From the NCBI RefSeq assembly GCF_000427295.1, contig NZ_ATNM01000003.1, forward strand, positions 1 to 64,000: DNA of 64,000 nucleotides. The letters are read 5' to 3'. Below the pieces are notes generated by a model. It saw only the letters and a program-made list of their open reading frames with translations, was not told the DNA's origin and ran no database searches. This DNA comes from Cyclobacterium qasimii M12-11B. Its GTDB lineage: Bacteria; Bacteroidota; Bacteroidia; Cytophagales; Cyclobacteriaceae. A program made the translations under genes and the position numbers. Below, one piece after another: positions 47,199 to 57,602 of the stretch (positions are counted from its first letter, which is position 1; the number at the start of each line of letters is the position of its first letter).

Positions 47199-49397
47199 AT
47201 GGGTATGTCTGGAAGAAAATCTTTAATATTATTCTTTTCATGTTTTTTTCTACTGTTTGGTCTTTATGCCCAACAGCCTAGAGACATTACTGCCTATCGT
47301 TTAGTAAACGGTGAACATATTAACCTCGATGGAAGGATAGACGAATCTTTTTGGGCTAAAGTCCACGCGGCAACGGCATTCCGCCAACAGGAACCACTGG
47401 AAGGACAGCTTGCCACTGAGCAAACCTCCGTACAAATCGCATTTGATGAAAAAAACCTGTACATAGGTGCAAGGTTTTATGATAGCCAGCCGGATGAAAT
47501 CAAAGCCTTCCAGAAAAGACGGGACGCCTCTCTGGACACCGACGATAAGTTTGCATTTATTCTGGACACCTACAATGACCAACGCTCCGCCTTTTATTTT
47601 GAAATCAATCCCCATGGCCTTATGGGAGATGGGATTTTAAGAACAGGTCAGGGTGCTGAAGTCAATAGGGACTGGAATGGGATTTGGAGAGTCTGGGTAA
47701 CACGGGATGACAAAGGATGGTCTGCCGAAATCCGCATACCTTTTATGACCTTAAACTTTGATCCCAAAAACGAAACTTGGGGCATAAATTTCCTTAGAAC
47801 CATCCGAAGGAAAAATGAAATCACCCTCTGGGAAGGTTTCAAAAGAAATCAGGGAATCGAAAGACCCCAGGATGCAGGAAAACTCAGGGGCTTGTCCAAT
47901 ATCAATCAAGGAATTGGATTAGAAGCCATCCCCTATGCCATCACCACACAGTCAAGACTAAGGGATGACCCTGAGGGCTCGATGGAGAAACAAACCACCT
48001 TCAATGCAGGTGGCGAATTAAATTATAACATCACCCCTAATTTAAAAGCTGGCATCACTGTCAATACTGATTTTGCAGAAGCAGAAGTGGATGACCGACA
48101 AGTTAACCTCACCCGGTTTCCAATAGTATTGCCTGAAAGAAGGGATTTTTTCCTACAAGGAGCCAATGTTTTTGTATTTGCTCCCTCAAGTAACCCTACC
48201 CCTTATTTCAGTCGAAAAATAGGTCTACAGGATGGTCGTGCCATACCAATAAAACATGGCGCCAGACTTATTGGCCGCATAAAAAACACAGACATAGGCT
48301 TTCTACAAGCACGTACCGGGGAATCCGGAGGACTTCCGGGAGAAAATTTCACGGTGGGCAGGGTATTGCAAAACATCTCCGCTGAAAGTACCATTGGCGC
48401 CATTTATACCCGTAGAGACACTGATGGAGACAGCCTTCCAGTGAGAGAAACATTTGGCGCAGACATTAATTTAAGTACCTCCAAGTTTTTTGGAGATAAA
48501 AACTTTCAATTTGAAGCTTTCTTTGTAGGTCACAGCCCTTCCTTTTTTAGTGATAGCAGCAGTATTATGGATCGATCTGTCCGTGGCTTCCGATTCAACT
48601 TCCCCAACCAACCCTGGGATGCCCATATTTCTTACCGGGAATTCGGTGTCAATTACGACCCTGCTGTAGGTTTTGTCCCACGAGTTGGATTCAGAAGGCT
48701 CCAACCCACAATCACTTACAATCCACTAATAGAAAGAAGCTCCATTCTAAGAGAACTGAGCTGGCAATATGATTTTGAGTACTTAATGATGATGAACTGG
48801 AAACCAGCGACAGTAAATCACGAAGTCAGGGTGCTTGGATTAAGGTTTGAAACAGGGGATTTCATCAATTTTTCTTTCCTCCACAATTATGAATTCCTGG
48901 ATTTTACCTTCGATATTTTGCGGGATGGTGCCTTTTTAATTCCGGAAGGCACTTACCAAAACAGAGGACACTCAATAGAAGCTTCTTCCGCTCCGTTTAG
49001 AAAATTTGGCGGCACGGCTACCTTCACCAATATCGGGTTTTGGACAGGCAGGCAAGTAAGCTTAGAGACAGATGTGTTTGTAAGGCCTTTTGTAGGACTA
49101 AATATGACCGCAAGTTATATTCATAGCAGTGTGCACCTGGAACAGGGAGATTTCAAAACCCATTTATTAAGGCTAAACAGCAGCTATGACTTTTCCCAAT
49201 GGGTATCGATGAATTTCAATATTCAATATGACAACCTTACTGAAAGATTGGGAACAAACAGCCGCTTTATCTGGGTGATAGATCCTGGCAACACTTTTTT
49301 TATCGTGCACAACCACAACTGGCAACGTTTTACAGACCGGTTCAATGTCATGGAAATTCAATCCACTGTTAAACTGGCTTATACTTTGAGGTTTTAA
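47199..49397 (+). CDS. DUF5916 outer-membrane protein with N-terminal CBM9-like domain
   Basis: A protein of 732 residues with a signal peptide (SLILFFSCFFLLFGLYAQ). The N-terminal 170 residues match the CBM9/DOMON-like pattern: NLDGRIDESFWAKVHAATAF, then LYIGARFYDSQP and LDTYNDQRSAFYFEINPHGL. The rest is DUF5916, with outer-membrane-like strands (FQFEAFFVGHSPSFF, DVFVRPFVGLNMTASYIHSS) and a C-terminal aromatic ending YTLRF, as for Omp85-inserted barrels. It probably binds sugars or forms a pore. It is divergent from the sulfatase gene and 420 bases from susC. Confidence 0.85.
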   Translation: MGMSGRKSLILFFSCFFLLFGLYAQQPRDITAYRLVNGEHINLDGRIDESFWAKVHAATAFRQQEPLEGQLATEQTSVQIAFDEKNLYIGARFYDSQPDEIKAFQKRRDASLDTDDKFAFILDTYNDQRSAFYFEINPHGLMGDGILRTGQGAEVNRDWNGIWRVWVTRDDKGWSAEIRIPFMTLNFDPKNETWGINFLRTIRRKNEITLWEGFKRNQGIERPQDAGKLRGLSNINQGIGLEAIPYAITTQSRLRDDPEGSMEKQTTFNAGGELNYNITPNLKAGITVNTDFAEAEVDDRQVNLTRFPIVLPERRDFFLQGANVFVFAPSSNPTPYFSRKIGLQDGRAIPIKHGARLIGRIKNTDIGFLQARTGESGGLPGENFTVGRVLQNISAESTIGAIYTRRDTDGDSLPVRETFGADINLSTSKFFGDKNFQFEAFFVGHSPSFFSDSSSIMDRSVRGFRFNFPNQPWDAHISYREFGVNYDPAVGFVPRVGFRRLQPTITYNPLIERSSILRELSWQYDFEYLMMMNWKPATVNHEVRVLGLRFETGDFINFSFLHNYEFLDFTFDILRDGAFLIPEGTYQNRGHSIEASSAPFRKFGGTATFTNIGFWTGRQVSLETDVFVRPFVGLNMTASYIHSSVHLEQGDFKTHLLRLNSSYDFSQWVSMNFNIQYDNLTERLGTNSRFIWVIDPGNTFFIVHNHNWQRFTDRFNVMEIQSTVKLAYTLRF

Positions 49398-49820
49398 AGC
49401 TATAAATCTACTTTTTTGATCAAAATAACACACCAAATATTCAATAATTTTAGTGATCGTTTTTCCATTTTTTTATTCTATGTAATCCTCATTATTTCAC
49501 TCTGATTCCAGGTTTTGAAAAAACAACTTCTAAAAGCAATGCATGTCCTATCGGTAATCGCAAACCTGTTTCACCTATGGTATTTCGTACTTATTGGTCT
49601 TTAAAACCATTTTTATTAGGTTTTACTCCTCCACACTATTTATAAATTAAAACTTATAATTACATCTACACCTATCAAATATTTAGGAATAATACTTAAC
49701 ATGGGTTAATAAAAACTTAAAAAGAAATTATCATGTATTATTATAATATAAATTTAAAACTTTATATTATTGTCCCAATTGTGATAATATCAATTAACAA
49801 TTAATTTAAAAACCCAATTT
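49398..49820. other. Long upstream region of the SusC gene
   Basis: No gene is supported in this A/T-rich region. Its last 120 bases are very A/T-rich with several short dyads near 49735-49800. It likely holds the promoter and the leader of the SusCD operon. No exact TAnnTTTG was found. Confidence 0.45.
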
Positions 49821-52800
49821 ATGAAATTAAATATGCTGTATCATCAATGGCTGGTAAAGAAGCTTTTGTTTGGAACGGTGGTCATTTTATCGCTCTCCAG
49901 CTTTACTCCCCTCATCGGGGATTCCCCAACAGACCACATTTACACTAAAGGCAATCATCTCAATCAGCCTCACAATAACCTGGAAAAAACTTTGATTCAG
50001 CCCTCTGAAACAATGATGGACGTATCCGTTTCTGGTACTGTCCTGGATCAAGCAGGGGATCCAATCCCTGGAGTAACAATCTCTGTTGCTGGTGCTGGAA
50101 TAGGGACGGCAACTGATCTTGATGGTAAATACACCATTTCCGTTCCCGAAGGGTCTACTTTGGTCTTTTCATTTATTGGTTTTGAATCCCAAAGGATACT
50201 AGTTGGGGACCAAAGCATCATAAATGTAACCTTGAATGAAGACATTTCTTCACTCGATGAGGTAGTGGTCGTGGGATACAGTGCCAGACGTCAGTCTGAA
50301 CTGTCCTCTTCAGTCGCTATAGTTGGTGAGAAGGATTTAAAAAATGGGGTTATCTCCAATAACCTGGGAACCATGCTTCAGGGAAAAGTTGCTGGATTAA
50401 CAGTTTCCAATACAGAAGGCAGGCCCGGAAGTGCTACCAATATAGTAATTAGAGGGGTAGGATCAATAGGTGCAGGCTACGGCCCTTTATACGTAGTAGA
50501 TGGGGTTATTGGTGGCTCTGCTAACCCAATGGACATTGCTTCAATTACAGTTTTGAAAGACGCAGCCGCTACAGGACTTTATGGTTCCCGTGCCGCCAAT
50601 GGGGTAATCATCATTACCACCAAAAAGGAAAAAGTGGCGAAACCAAAGTTAGTTACAGTGGATCGGCAGGGATTAGTCAATTCAGGAATGGCAATTTAGA
50701 AATGATGAATTCTGCTGAACTTTACGACAGGCAAGAACAAGGATTTAGAAACTTTTATGATGCGCAAGTATCAGCAGGTGTTCCGGTTTATACAAACCAG
50801 ACCTTTGACCAATACCTTGGAAATGTGTTGCCTTCTTCCCTTTTGGCTTCAGATACTGACTGGCAGTCCTTGCTTACCAGAACAGGTCATGTAAATCAGC
50901 ATCAGCTTTCTGTATCAGGAGGAAGTGAAAAAACAACGTTCTATATAAGTGGTAACTATTACAATGAACTTGGAACGGTGCTTGGAACGGAATACCAGAA
51001 CATGGATTTGAGAGCGAACCTGAAACATCAGATTTCTGATAGGGTTACCTTACAAACCAGAATAAATGCAGGTGCAAATAGGGCCCCAAATGAACCTTTA
51101 GAAGGCCAGGAAGGAACAATGACCCAATTGTACAATAATTTACCATGGGATCCCGCATTTGAAGCTGATGGAACAACTCCCTATAATCCATTGGAAGCAG
51201 GGAATACCTGGATTGGAAATGCCAAATCAAATTATTTCTACAACAAGGATCACCAAAGTGATATCACCAAAAACATGCGATTTGGAATTGATCTTCAGCT
51301 TGACGTAGATATCACAGACTGGATGAGATTTTCCACCACAAACAGGGTTGGATTAGCAGGAACCGATTGGACACAACTTCTGGACAAGGATCACCAGTTG
51401 GCCAGCTTTGAGAATGGCAGAGTAAGCCAGACCTATACCTATGACCAATCTTTCCTTACCTCAAATCTTCTGAACCTGGAACACCGAATCGGTGACCACA
51501 GTTTTGCGGGAATATTGGGCCAGGAATACAATTATCTCACCTCTTCTTTTACCGGAGCCGTTGGAATGGATTTAGCGGGTGATTTAAGTGCCCTAAGTGC
51601 TGCTGGGAGCCCAAAGTCTGTCGCTGGAAACAGTACCGAAACAGGTTTTTCATCCTATTTTGGACAAGTAGACTATAATTATCAAGGCAAGTATTTTTTG
51701 GTCAGCTCTGTTAGAAGAGATGCCTCTTCCAGATTTGGAGCCAATAACCGATGGGCTACTTTTTATTCTGTTGGAGCATCATGGAATGTCAACAGGGAAA
51801 ACTTTTTGAAAGATGCTACATGGATTGATTTATTAAAAATCAGGACAAGTTATGGTACTACAGGAAATGCCAATATCGCTCCATACCTGTCCCTTGGAAC
51901 TTACAGCTTCACCTCTAACAGTACCTACAACGGGCTTTCAGGAGCGCGACCTGCACGTAGGGAAAATCCAGATTTAACCTGGGAAATGGCTTATACCACC
52001 AATTTAGGGCTGGAATTCTCCATGTTTAACCGCATTAATATTGAGGTCGACTATTACAATAGGGTAAATAAGAATTTGTTGCAAAATGTACCCCTATCTG
52101 CATCCAGCGGTTTTGCAAGCCAGCAAAGAAATGTAGGTTCTGTTAGAAACCGAGGGCTTGATGTCAGTATCACCACCGTCAATCTGGACGGAGCCATAAG
52201 GTGGGAAACCAATTTCAATGTAAACATTAATAAAAATAAGGTTTTGGCATTGAATCAGGGAGAAGACATTGCCAGTGGGCAGATGAGGATTCGGGAAGGT
52301 TTACCTATGAGGTATTTCTATATGAAAGAATGGGCTGGAGCTGACCCACAGACAGGCGATCCACTTTGGGTAAGGTGGGAAGATGCTGAAGGCAACCTAA
52401 TTCATGGCGCGGATAAAACTGAGCCCGCTACTATCAGCACAACCAATACGTACAATGCGGCAAGCAACCTGTTCGTAAGTTCAGCCTACCCGGATTTTAC
52501 GGGTGGTATTAGAAATGACCTTTTCTATAAGAATTTTTCTTTAAGTGTTTTGGCCAATTATGCTGTTGGACAAAGTATTTACTTTTCCCACAGAGAGCGG
52601 ATAGATTCTGATAATAACAGTACCAATCAAAATCAGATGAAGCTTCAAGGGGATTGGGTACGTTGGGAAAACCCTGGTGATATCGCCACCCACCCACGAT
52701 TGCTGAGTGGTGGAAGTGCCTCGAATGGGACGTCCTCCAGGTACTTGGAAGATGCTAGCTATTTCCGCATCCAGAATGTGAGATTGGATTATGCCTTTCC

Positions 52801-52987
52801 CGAGAAAGTTTACAAATTTTCGGGTTTGAGAATTTATCTCAGTATGGACAATTTGGCCGTTTTCACCAAATTCAGTGGTGGAGATCCAGATGTAAATATG
52901 GAAAACCCAGTTATCGCCCAATCAGCTAATAGCGCCAGGTTTTCTCCTACCAGAAAAATCCTTCTAGGTGTAAGTTTTGATCTTTAA
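49821..52987 (+). pseudogene. SusC-like TonB-dependent outer-membrane receptor, one frameshift
   Basis: The first frame has a signal, then a carboxypeptidase-D-like repeat (ISVAGAGIGTATDLDGKYTISV) and the SusC plug with LDEVVVVGYSARR and GSIGAGYGPLYVVDGVIGG. The second starts at the SusC NGNLEMMNSAELYDRQ junction and holds the barrel (STRRDASSRFGANNRW-like, GTTGNANIAPYLSLGTYSF, KILLGVSFDL at the end). A missing base near 50625-50635 breaks them: one extra G gives TTKKGKSGETKV, and the merged length is 1055 residues, normal for SusC. It imports oligosaccharides using TonB energy, together with SusD encoded 20 bases later. Confidence 0.9.
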
Positions 52988-53046
52988 GAATTTTAATCGC
53001 CATAAAATGAAAAAAATCTATAAATATTATATTAGTTACCGTTTTC

Positions 53047-54498
53047 ATGGGATATATGACGGGTTGCGATGATCTTGAGTATTATCCTACCGATCAATTG
53101 TCTGACGAACAGGTTTCGAATTCGCCTGAATTACTTTCCAACATTACCGTTGGCACCTATAGCCGCCTAAGAGAAATGCGGTATGTGAGAAACAGGCAGG
53201 CCGCACAAGAGTTCCCAGGCGATGATGCCGTTTGGGTGAAGAACAGTGGAGACAACAGAATGCTGACTTACAGTTACCAGCACATTGTAAATTCTTCAGT
53301 TTCTACCCAATTCTGGCAGGAAGCCTACTATGGCATCTTTTCAGCCAACAAAGTAATTGAAGCCATTGATGACAACGCCGATGAGGAAAACCTTCAGCTT
53401 AAAGGAGAAAACTTATTCTTAAGGGCATTTATGCATTTTGATCTTGTGCGAATGTTTGGCAGACCCTATTCTCAAAGTCCTGAAACCAACCTGGGTGTAA
53501 TGATCAGGGACAATACAGATGTATCTGCATTGCCTCCCAGAAGTACCGTGAAAGAAACCTTTGAATTCATTGAAAGCGACCTTTTAAAGGCAGCTAGCTT
53601 GATGAGCATAAGCAAGCCCTCTATTTTTGGCTCCAAAGAAGTGGCCTGGGGTATGCTTGCGCGTTTATATTTATACATGGAGCAGCATGACAAAGCCATT
53701 GAATATGCTGACAAGGTGATCAACTCGGGAAGGTACAACCTGCTTGAAACCTCTCAATTAGGAAGTTATTTCACTTTGCTTCCTGAAAACAATCCCGAGA
53801 CACTCTTTGCCATCAAGCTTTTGGAAACAGAAAATATGGGAAAGGGATCCATTGGATCATTGTACCACTCCCAGGGAGGATGGGGGGAGATATTTGCCTC
53901 TAAAACCTATAGAGATTTAATTTATCAAAACCCCAACGATGAAAGGGTCAAATTCATTGATCCGGATTATATCTATGATGATCAAGGGAACAGGATACCT
54001 GACCCTACGGAAGACGTTGGTTTCCTCCTCCGAAAAAGAGATGGTTTGTCGCAATACTTTATAAACAAATACACTTTGGAGGGAGGCGTTCAAATGCTTT
54101 CTTCTCCGATAGTGATGCGTTTGGCAGAAATGTACCTGATCAAAGCAGAGGCTTATGCAAAAACGCCAGGTATGGAAGCCGAGGCCATTGAGATGGTCAA
54201 TATCATTAGAGAACGGGCTGGCTTATCTGGAGAGCAACTGTTTTCCACCAGTGACCTAAAGGGGTATGCTACTGTCTTGGATGTGGTACTGGATGAAAGA
54301 CGTTTAGAATTGGCCTGGGAAGGTCATCGTGCTATTGATGTATATAGAAATAACAGATCAATGGACAGGAGCTCCGTCCAACCTTTTGGATGGTCAGGGC
54401 CCATGTTGGTACTGCCGACCTCCAATAGCATTGTTCATTTAATTCCAGAAACAGAATTGGCGTTAAATACTAACCTCGTCCAAAACCCCACGGAATGA
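53047..54498 (+). CDS. SusD/RagB-like nutrient-binding lipoprotein
   Basis: A protein of 483 residues from this ATG, containing SusD motifs: LRMFGRPYS-like FDLVRMFGRPYSQSPE, WGMLARLYLYMEQHDKAIEYAD (TPR), and RERAGLSGEQ and LDERRLELAWEGHRAIDVYR. The intended start is at 53007: ATG then an A7 run. Removing one A gives MKKSINIILVTVFMGYMTGC, a perfect lipoprotein signal in frame with the rest (496 residues). As sequenced, a start at 53047 would lack the signal hydrophobic core. It binds glycans at the surface with SusC. The stop overlaps the next start (ATGA). Confidence 0.92.
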   Translation: MGYMTGCDDLEYYPTDQLSDEQVSNSPELLSNITVGTYSRLREMRYVRNRQAAQEFPGDDAVWVKNSGDNRMLTYSYQHIVNSSVSTQFWQEAYYGIFSANKVIEAIDDNADEENLQLKGENLFLRAFMHFDLVRMFGRPYSQSPETNLGVMIRDNTDVSALPPRSTVKETFEFIESDLLKAASLMSISKPSIFGSKEVAWGMLARLYLYMEQHDKAIEYADKVINSGRYNLLETSQLGSYFTLLPENNPETLFAIKLLETENMGKGSIGSLYHSQGGWGEIFASKTYRDLIYQNPNDERVKFIDPDYIYDDQGNRIPDPTEDVGFLLRKRDGLSQYFINKYTLEGGVQMLSSPIVMRLAEMYLIKAEAYAKTPGMEAEAIEMVNIIRERAGLSGEQLFSTSDLKGYATVLDVVLDERRLELAWEGHRAIDVYRNNRSMDRSSVQPFGWSGPMLVLPTSNSIVHLIPETELALNTNLVQNPTE

Positions 54499-54574
54499 GC
54501 AATAGACTGATGAAACATGGCCTCTTAAATCTGATTTTGGTTGGCTTGATTCTGGGAGCAATTGGCTTTGTCGG

Positions 54575-56020
54575 ATGCAGTTCCAAAACGGAAAACCAAA
54601 GAAAAGACCTAATATTCTTCTTTTGATGTCAGATAACCATTCTTGGAACCATTTGGGATGTTATGGCGACCCTGTAGTAAAAACACCTACTATAGATAGC
54701 TTGGCCATGCAGGGAATTAGGTTTACAAACGCTTATTGTGCAGCACCTTCCTGCACACCTGCAAGAGCATCCATGCTTACTGGAATGGATATATGGAAAT
54801 TAGAAGAGGGGGCAAATCTTTGGGGAACCATCTCTTCTAAATTCCAGGTATTTACAGACATGCTTGAGGAATCAGGGTATTTGGTAGGCTTTCAAGGGAA
54901 GGGATGGGGACCAGGAAATTATGAAGCCGGTGGTTGGGAGCGTAATCCCGCAGGTGATCAGTATGAAACTTTCCAGGCATTTTTAAGTCAACGTGAAAAG
55001 GGACAGCCTTTTACCTATTGGTTCAGCTCCCGAAATCCACATCGGCCCTATTCTGACAATGCGACTAAAGTGGACATTGACATGGATGCTATTAAAGTCC
55101 CCTCCTATTTACCAGACAATGATTCGGTTAGAATGGACATGGCTGATTACTATGCTGAAATCCAAAGCTTTGACAGTGAAGTCGGGGCCTTCCTTAAGTT
55201 ATTGGAAGAATCCGGTGAAATGGAGAACACCCTAATCATTGTTTGCAGCGACAACGGATGGCAAATGCCCCGTGGCTTGGCCAATCTTTATACCTTTGGA
55301 ACAAAGATACCTCTGATTGTTTCCATGCCTGACAGGTTTAAAGGAGGTCGGGTGATAGCTGATTTTGTAGGCCTTAGCGATTTGGCACCTACCTTTCTTG
55401 AATTGGCGGATATTGCAGTCCCCAATGAAATGACAACCAAAAGTTTGGTAAATATTCTGGAATCAAAAGGTGATGGAACAATAGAACCGGACCGCGACTT
55501 CATGGTGACGGCAAGGGAAAGACATGCCTTTGTTCGGGCAGGTGGTGCTGGCTATGGAGGACGATCTATCGTTACCAAAGATTATCTTTATATCCGGAAT
55601 TACGAGCCAGAACAATGGCCGGCAGGCGATCCTCCTTTGTATGGGGATGTCGATGCCCATATGCTCCATTATCCTTCTCCAACCAAAGAGTACATGCTTC
55701 GGTATCGGGAAAAAGAAGGGGTAAAAGAACTCTTCAATCTGGCCTTTGATAAAAGACCTGTAGAGGAGTTATTTGACCTTCGAGCGGATCCATACCAATT
55801 GAACAATGTAGCGGAGCAAGCTGAATATCATAATACAAAAGAAATGCTTTCCAAAAAACTCGATGCCTACCTTACTGAAACAGGTGACCCAAGAGTGATT
55901 GGAGGTGAAATGAAATGGATAGGGGCTCAATACTTCGCTGAGAGAGATAAGCGACCTACTCCGAGTAAAAATTCTCAGGAAGTTTTCGGGCTTAAAAAGG
56001 AATACAATTATGAGAACTGA
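54575..56020 (+). CDS. Secreted sulfatase (type I), signal peptide split off by a frameshift
   Basis: The frame from here gives RPNILLLMSDNHSWNHLGC, CTPAR (formylglycine site) and VCSDNGWQMPRG, a complete sulfatase core. The true start appears to be 54495, where ATG overlaps the SusD stop; MSNRLMKHGLLNLILVGLI ... VGCSSKTENQRK is a lipoprotein signal in another frame. Adding one A in the A-rich run near 54600 joins it as NQRKRPNILLLM, giving 508 residues with Cys87 as the modified residue. Its place right after susD suggests it acts on the same substrate. No second TM is present. Confidence 0.9.
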   Translation: MQFQNGKPKKRPNILLLMSDNHSWNHLGCYGDPVVKTPTIDSLAMQGIRFTNAYCAAPSCTPARASMLTGMDIWKLEEGANLWGTISSKFQVFTDMLEESGYLVGFQGKGWGPGNYEAGGWERNPAGDQYETFQAFLSQREKGQPFTYWFSSRNPHRPYSDNATKVDIDMDAIKVPSYLPDNDSVRMDMADYYAEIQSFDSEVGAFLKLLEESGEMENTLIIVCSDNGWQMPRGLANLYTFGTKIPLIVSMPDRFKGGRVIADFVGLSDLAPTFLELADIAVPNEMTTKSLVNILESKGDGTIEPDRDFMVTARERHAFVRAGGAGYGGRSIVTKDYLYIRNYEPEQWPAGDPPLYGDVDAHMLHYPSPTKEYMLRYREKEGVKELFNLAFDKRPVEELFDLRADPYQLNNVAEQAEYHNTKEMLSKKLDAYLTETGDPRVIGGEMKWIGAQYFAERDKRPTPSKNSQEVFGLKKEYNYEN

Positions 56021-56067
56021 AGGCAGGCATATACGGGACCAAAATTGACCACAAAAGGGTTATTAAA

Positions 56068-57522
56068 ATGATGAAAAAAATAGGCTTCCTATTGATTATT
56101 ATTGTTGGGGGACACATTCTTAGTGTAAGAGCAGTTTCTACAAAACCCAATATATTATGGATTGTTGCCAATGACTTGAGTACAGACCTGGGATGCTACG
56201 GCAATACTCAGGTCCATACTCCTCACCTGGACCAATTGGCTAAAGAAGGGATTATTTATGAAAATTTTTTTACTGTAGGAGATGTTTGTTCCCCTAGTCG
56301 TTCTGCGCTTATTACAGGAATGTATTCAGTAAGTATAAATTCTCACAACCAATTTACCAAATTCAAGAAACCATTGCCTACACCAGTAGTTCCATTTACA
56401 AATTATTTAAAAAAAGCAGGCTATTATGTGACCAACAGCAAGGGAATTCAATTGGAAAATACCGGGTTTTATACTGGATACAACTTTTCCTATGATGCTG
56501 AAGAGTTGTTTGATGGAACTGATTGGAGAAACAGAGCACCGGAGCAACCTTTCTTTGCACAAGTTCACCTCACTTATGCCCATCGGCCCTTTAAAGCGGA
56601 TCCGGAGCATCCTGTGGATCCTAACAAAGTGGCTTTGCCACCCTATTATCCTGATCATCCCCTTGCCAGAAAAGACTGGGCACTTTATTTAGAAACAGTC
56701 CAACTATTGGACAAACAAGTTGGAGAAATTCTCGAAAGGTTAAAAAAAGATGGGCTTGCCGAAAATACGGTTGTATTCTTTTTTGCAGACCATGGAAGGC
56801 CACATGTCCGTGGGAAACAGTTTCTGTATGATGGAGGTATCCATTCTCCTTTAATTATTAAGTGGCCAGGACAACTAACAGCCGGAGAAAAGAGTGATCG
56901 CATGATCAGCAATATTGATTTAGCTGCCACTGTAATGAACCTGGCAAAGCTCGACATACCTGATTACATGCAGGGTCAGGATTTCTTGGATGAAAAGACC
57001 GAAAAGAGGAAGTACATCTTTGCCATGCGAGATCGCTGTGATGGTACCCTCGACCGTATCCGTGCGGTAAGATCCAAAGATTTTAAATACATAAGGAATT
57101 TTCACCCTGAGAGACCCTATACACAGTTCAATGGCTATAAAAAATGGGAGTACCCGGTTTTGACCCTGATGCAGGTGATGTACAAAAATGGAGAGCTTAC
57201 CCCTGAACAAGCGCATTTTATGGGCACTTACCGTCCTGAAGAAGAGTTGTACGACCTTCGTGTTGACCCTTTTGAAATGAAAAATCTGGCGGACCAACAA
57301 GAATACCAGAAAACCTTATTGGATTTTAGAGGGGAATTGGACAGGTGGTTATTGGCAGTGGATATTGGGGAATATCCTGAAGATTCAGTCGAAATTCTAG
57401 AAGCAAAAAAAATTATGCAAGAGGAGTTCATCACCAATATGAAGAAAAAAGGCCTTGCTCCTACTGTTTCTGATGAGGAATTTTTAGAATATTGGAAAAA
57501 TGAGTTTTTAAAAAACCCTTAA
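56068..57522 (+). CDS. Secreted sulfatase (type I)
   Basis: A protein of 484 residues with signal peptide IGFLLIIIVGGHILSVRA. It opens KPNILWIVANDLSTDLGCYG, then CSPSR with Cys74 as the formylglycine residue. HVRGKQFLYDGGIHSPLI and FFFADHGRPHV hold the second metal site. The C-terminal part, with MRDRCDGTLDRIRAVRSKDFKYIRN, fits heparan N-sulfatase-like S1 members. It is the second sulfatase of the SusCD operon, 48 bases after the first. Confidence 0.93.
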   Translation: MMKKIGFLLIIIVGGHILSVRAVSTKPNILWIVANDLSTDLGCYGNTQVHTPHLDQLAKEGIIYENFFTVGDVCSPSRSALITGMYSVSINSHNQFTKFKKPLPTPVVPFTNYLKKAGYYVTNSKGIQLENTGFYTGYNFSYDAEELFDGTDWRNRAPEQPFFAQVHLTYAHRPFKADPEHPVDPNKVALPPYYPDHPLARKDWALYLETVQLLDKQVGEILERLKKDGLAENTVVFFFADHGRPHVRGKQFLYDGGIHSPLIIKWPGQLTAGEKSDRMISNIDLAATVMNLAKLDIPDYMQGQDFLDEKTEKRKYIFAMRDRCDGTLDRIRAVRSKDFKYIRNFHPERPYTQFNGYKKWEYPVLTLMQVMYKNGELTPEQAHFMGTYRPEEELYDLRVDPFEMKNLADQQEYQKTLLDFRGELDRWLLAVDIGEYPEDSVEILEAKKIMQEEFITNMKKKGLAPTVSDEEFLEYWKNEFLKNP

Positions 57523-57602
57523 ATTCTTCTGCTAATCTCTATTAAATCACTAATGGAACAAAGACAAGTCTTGGTAAGGATAAAAGAATTAAACAAAAAT
57601 TA

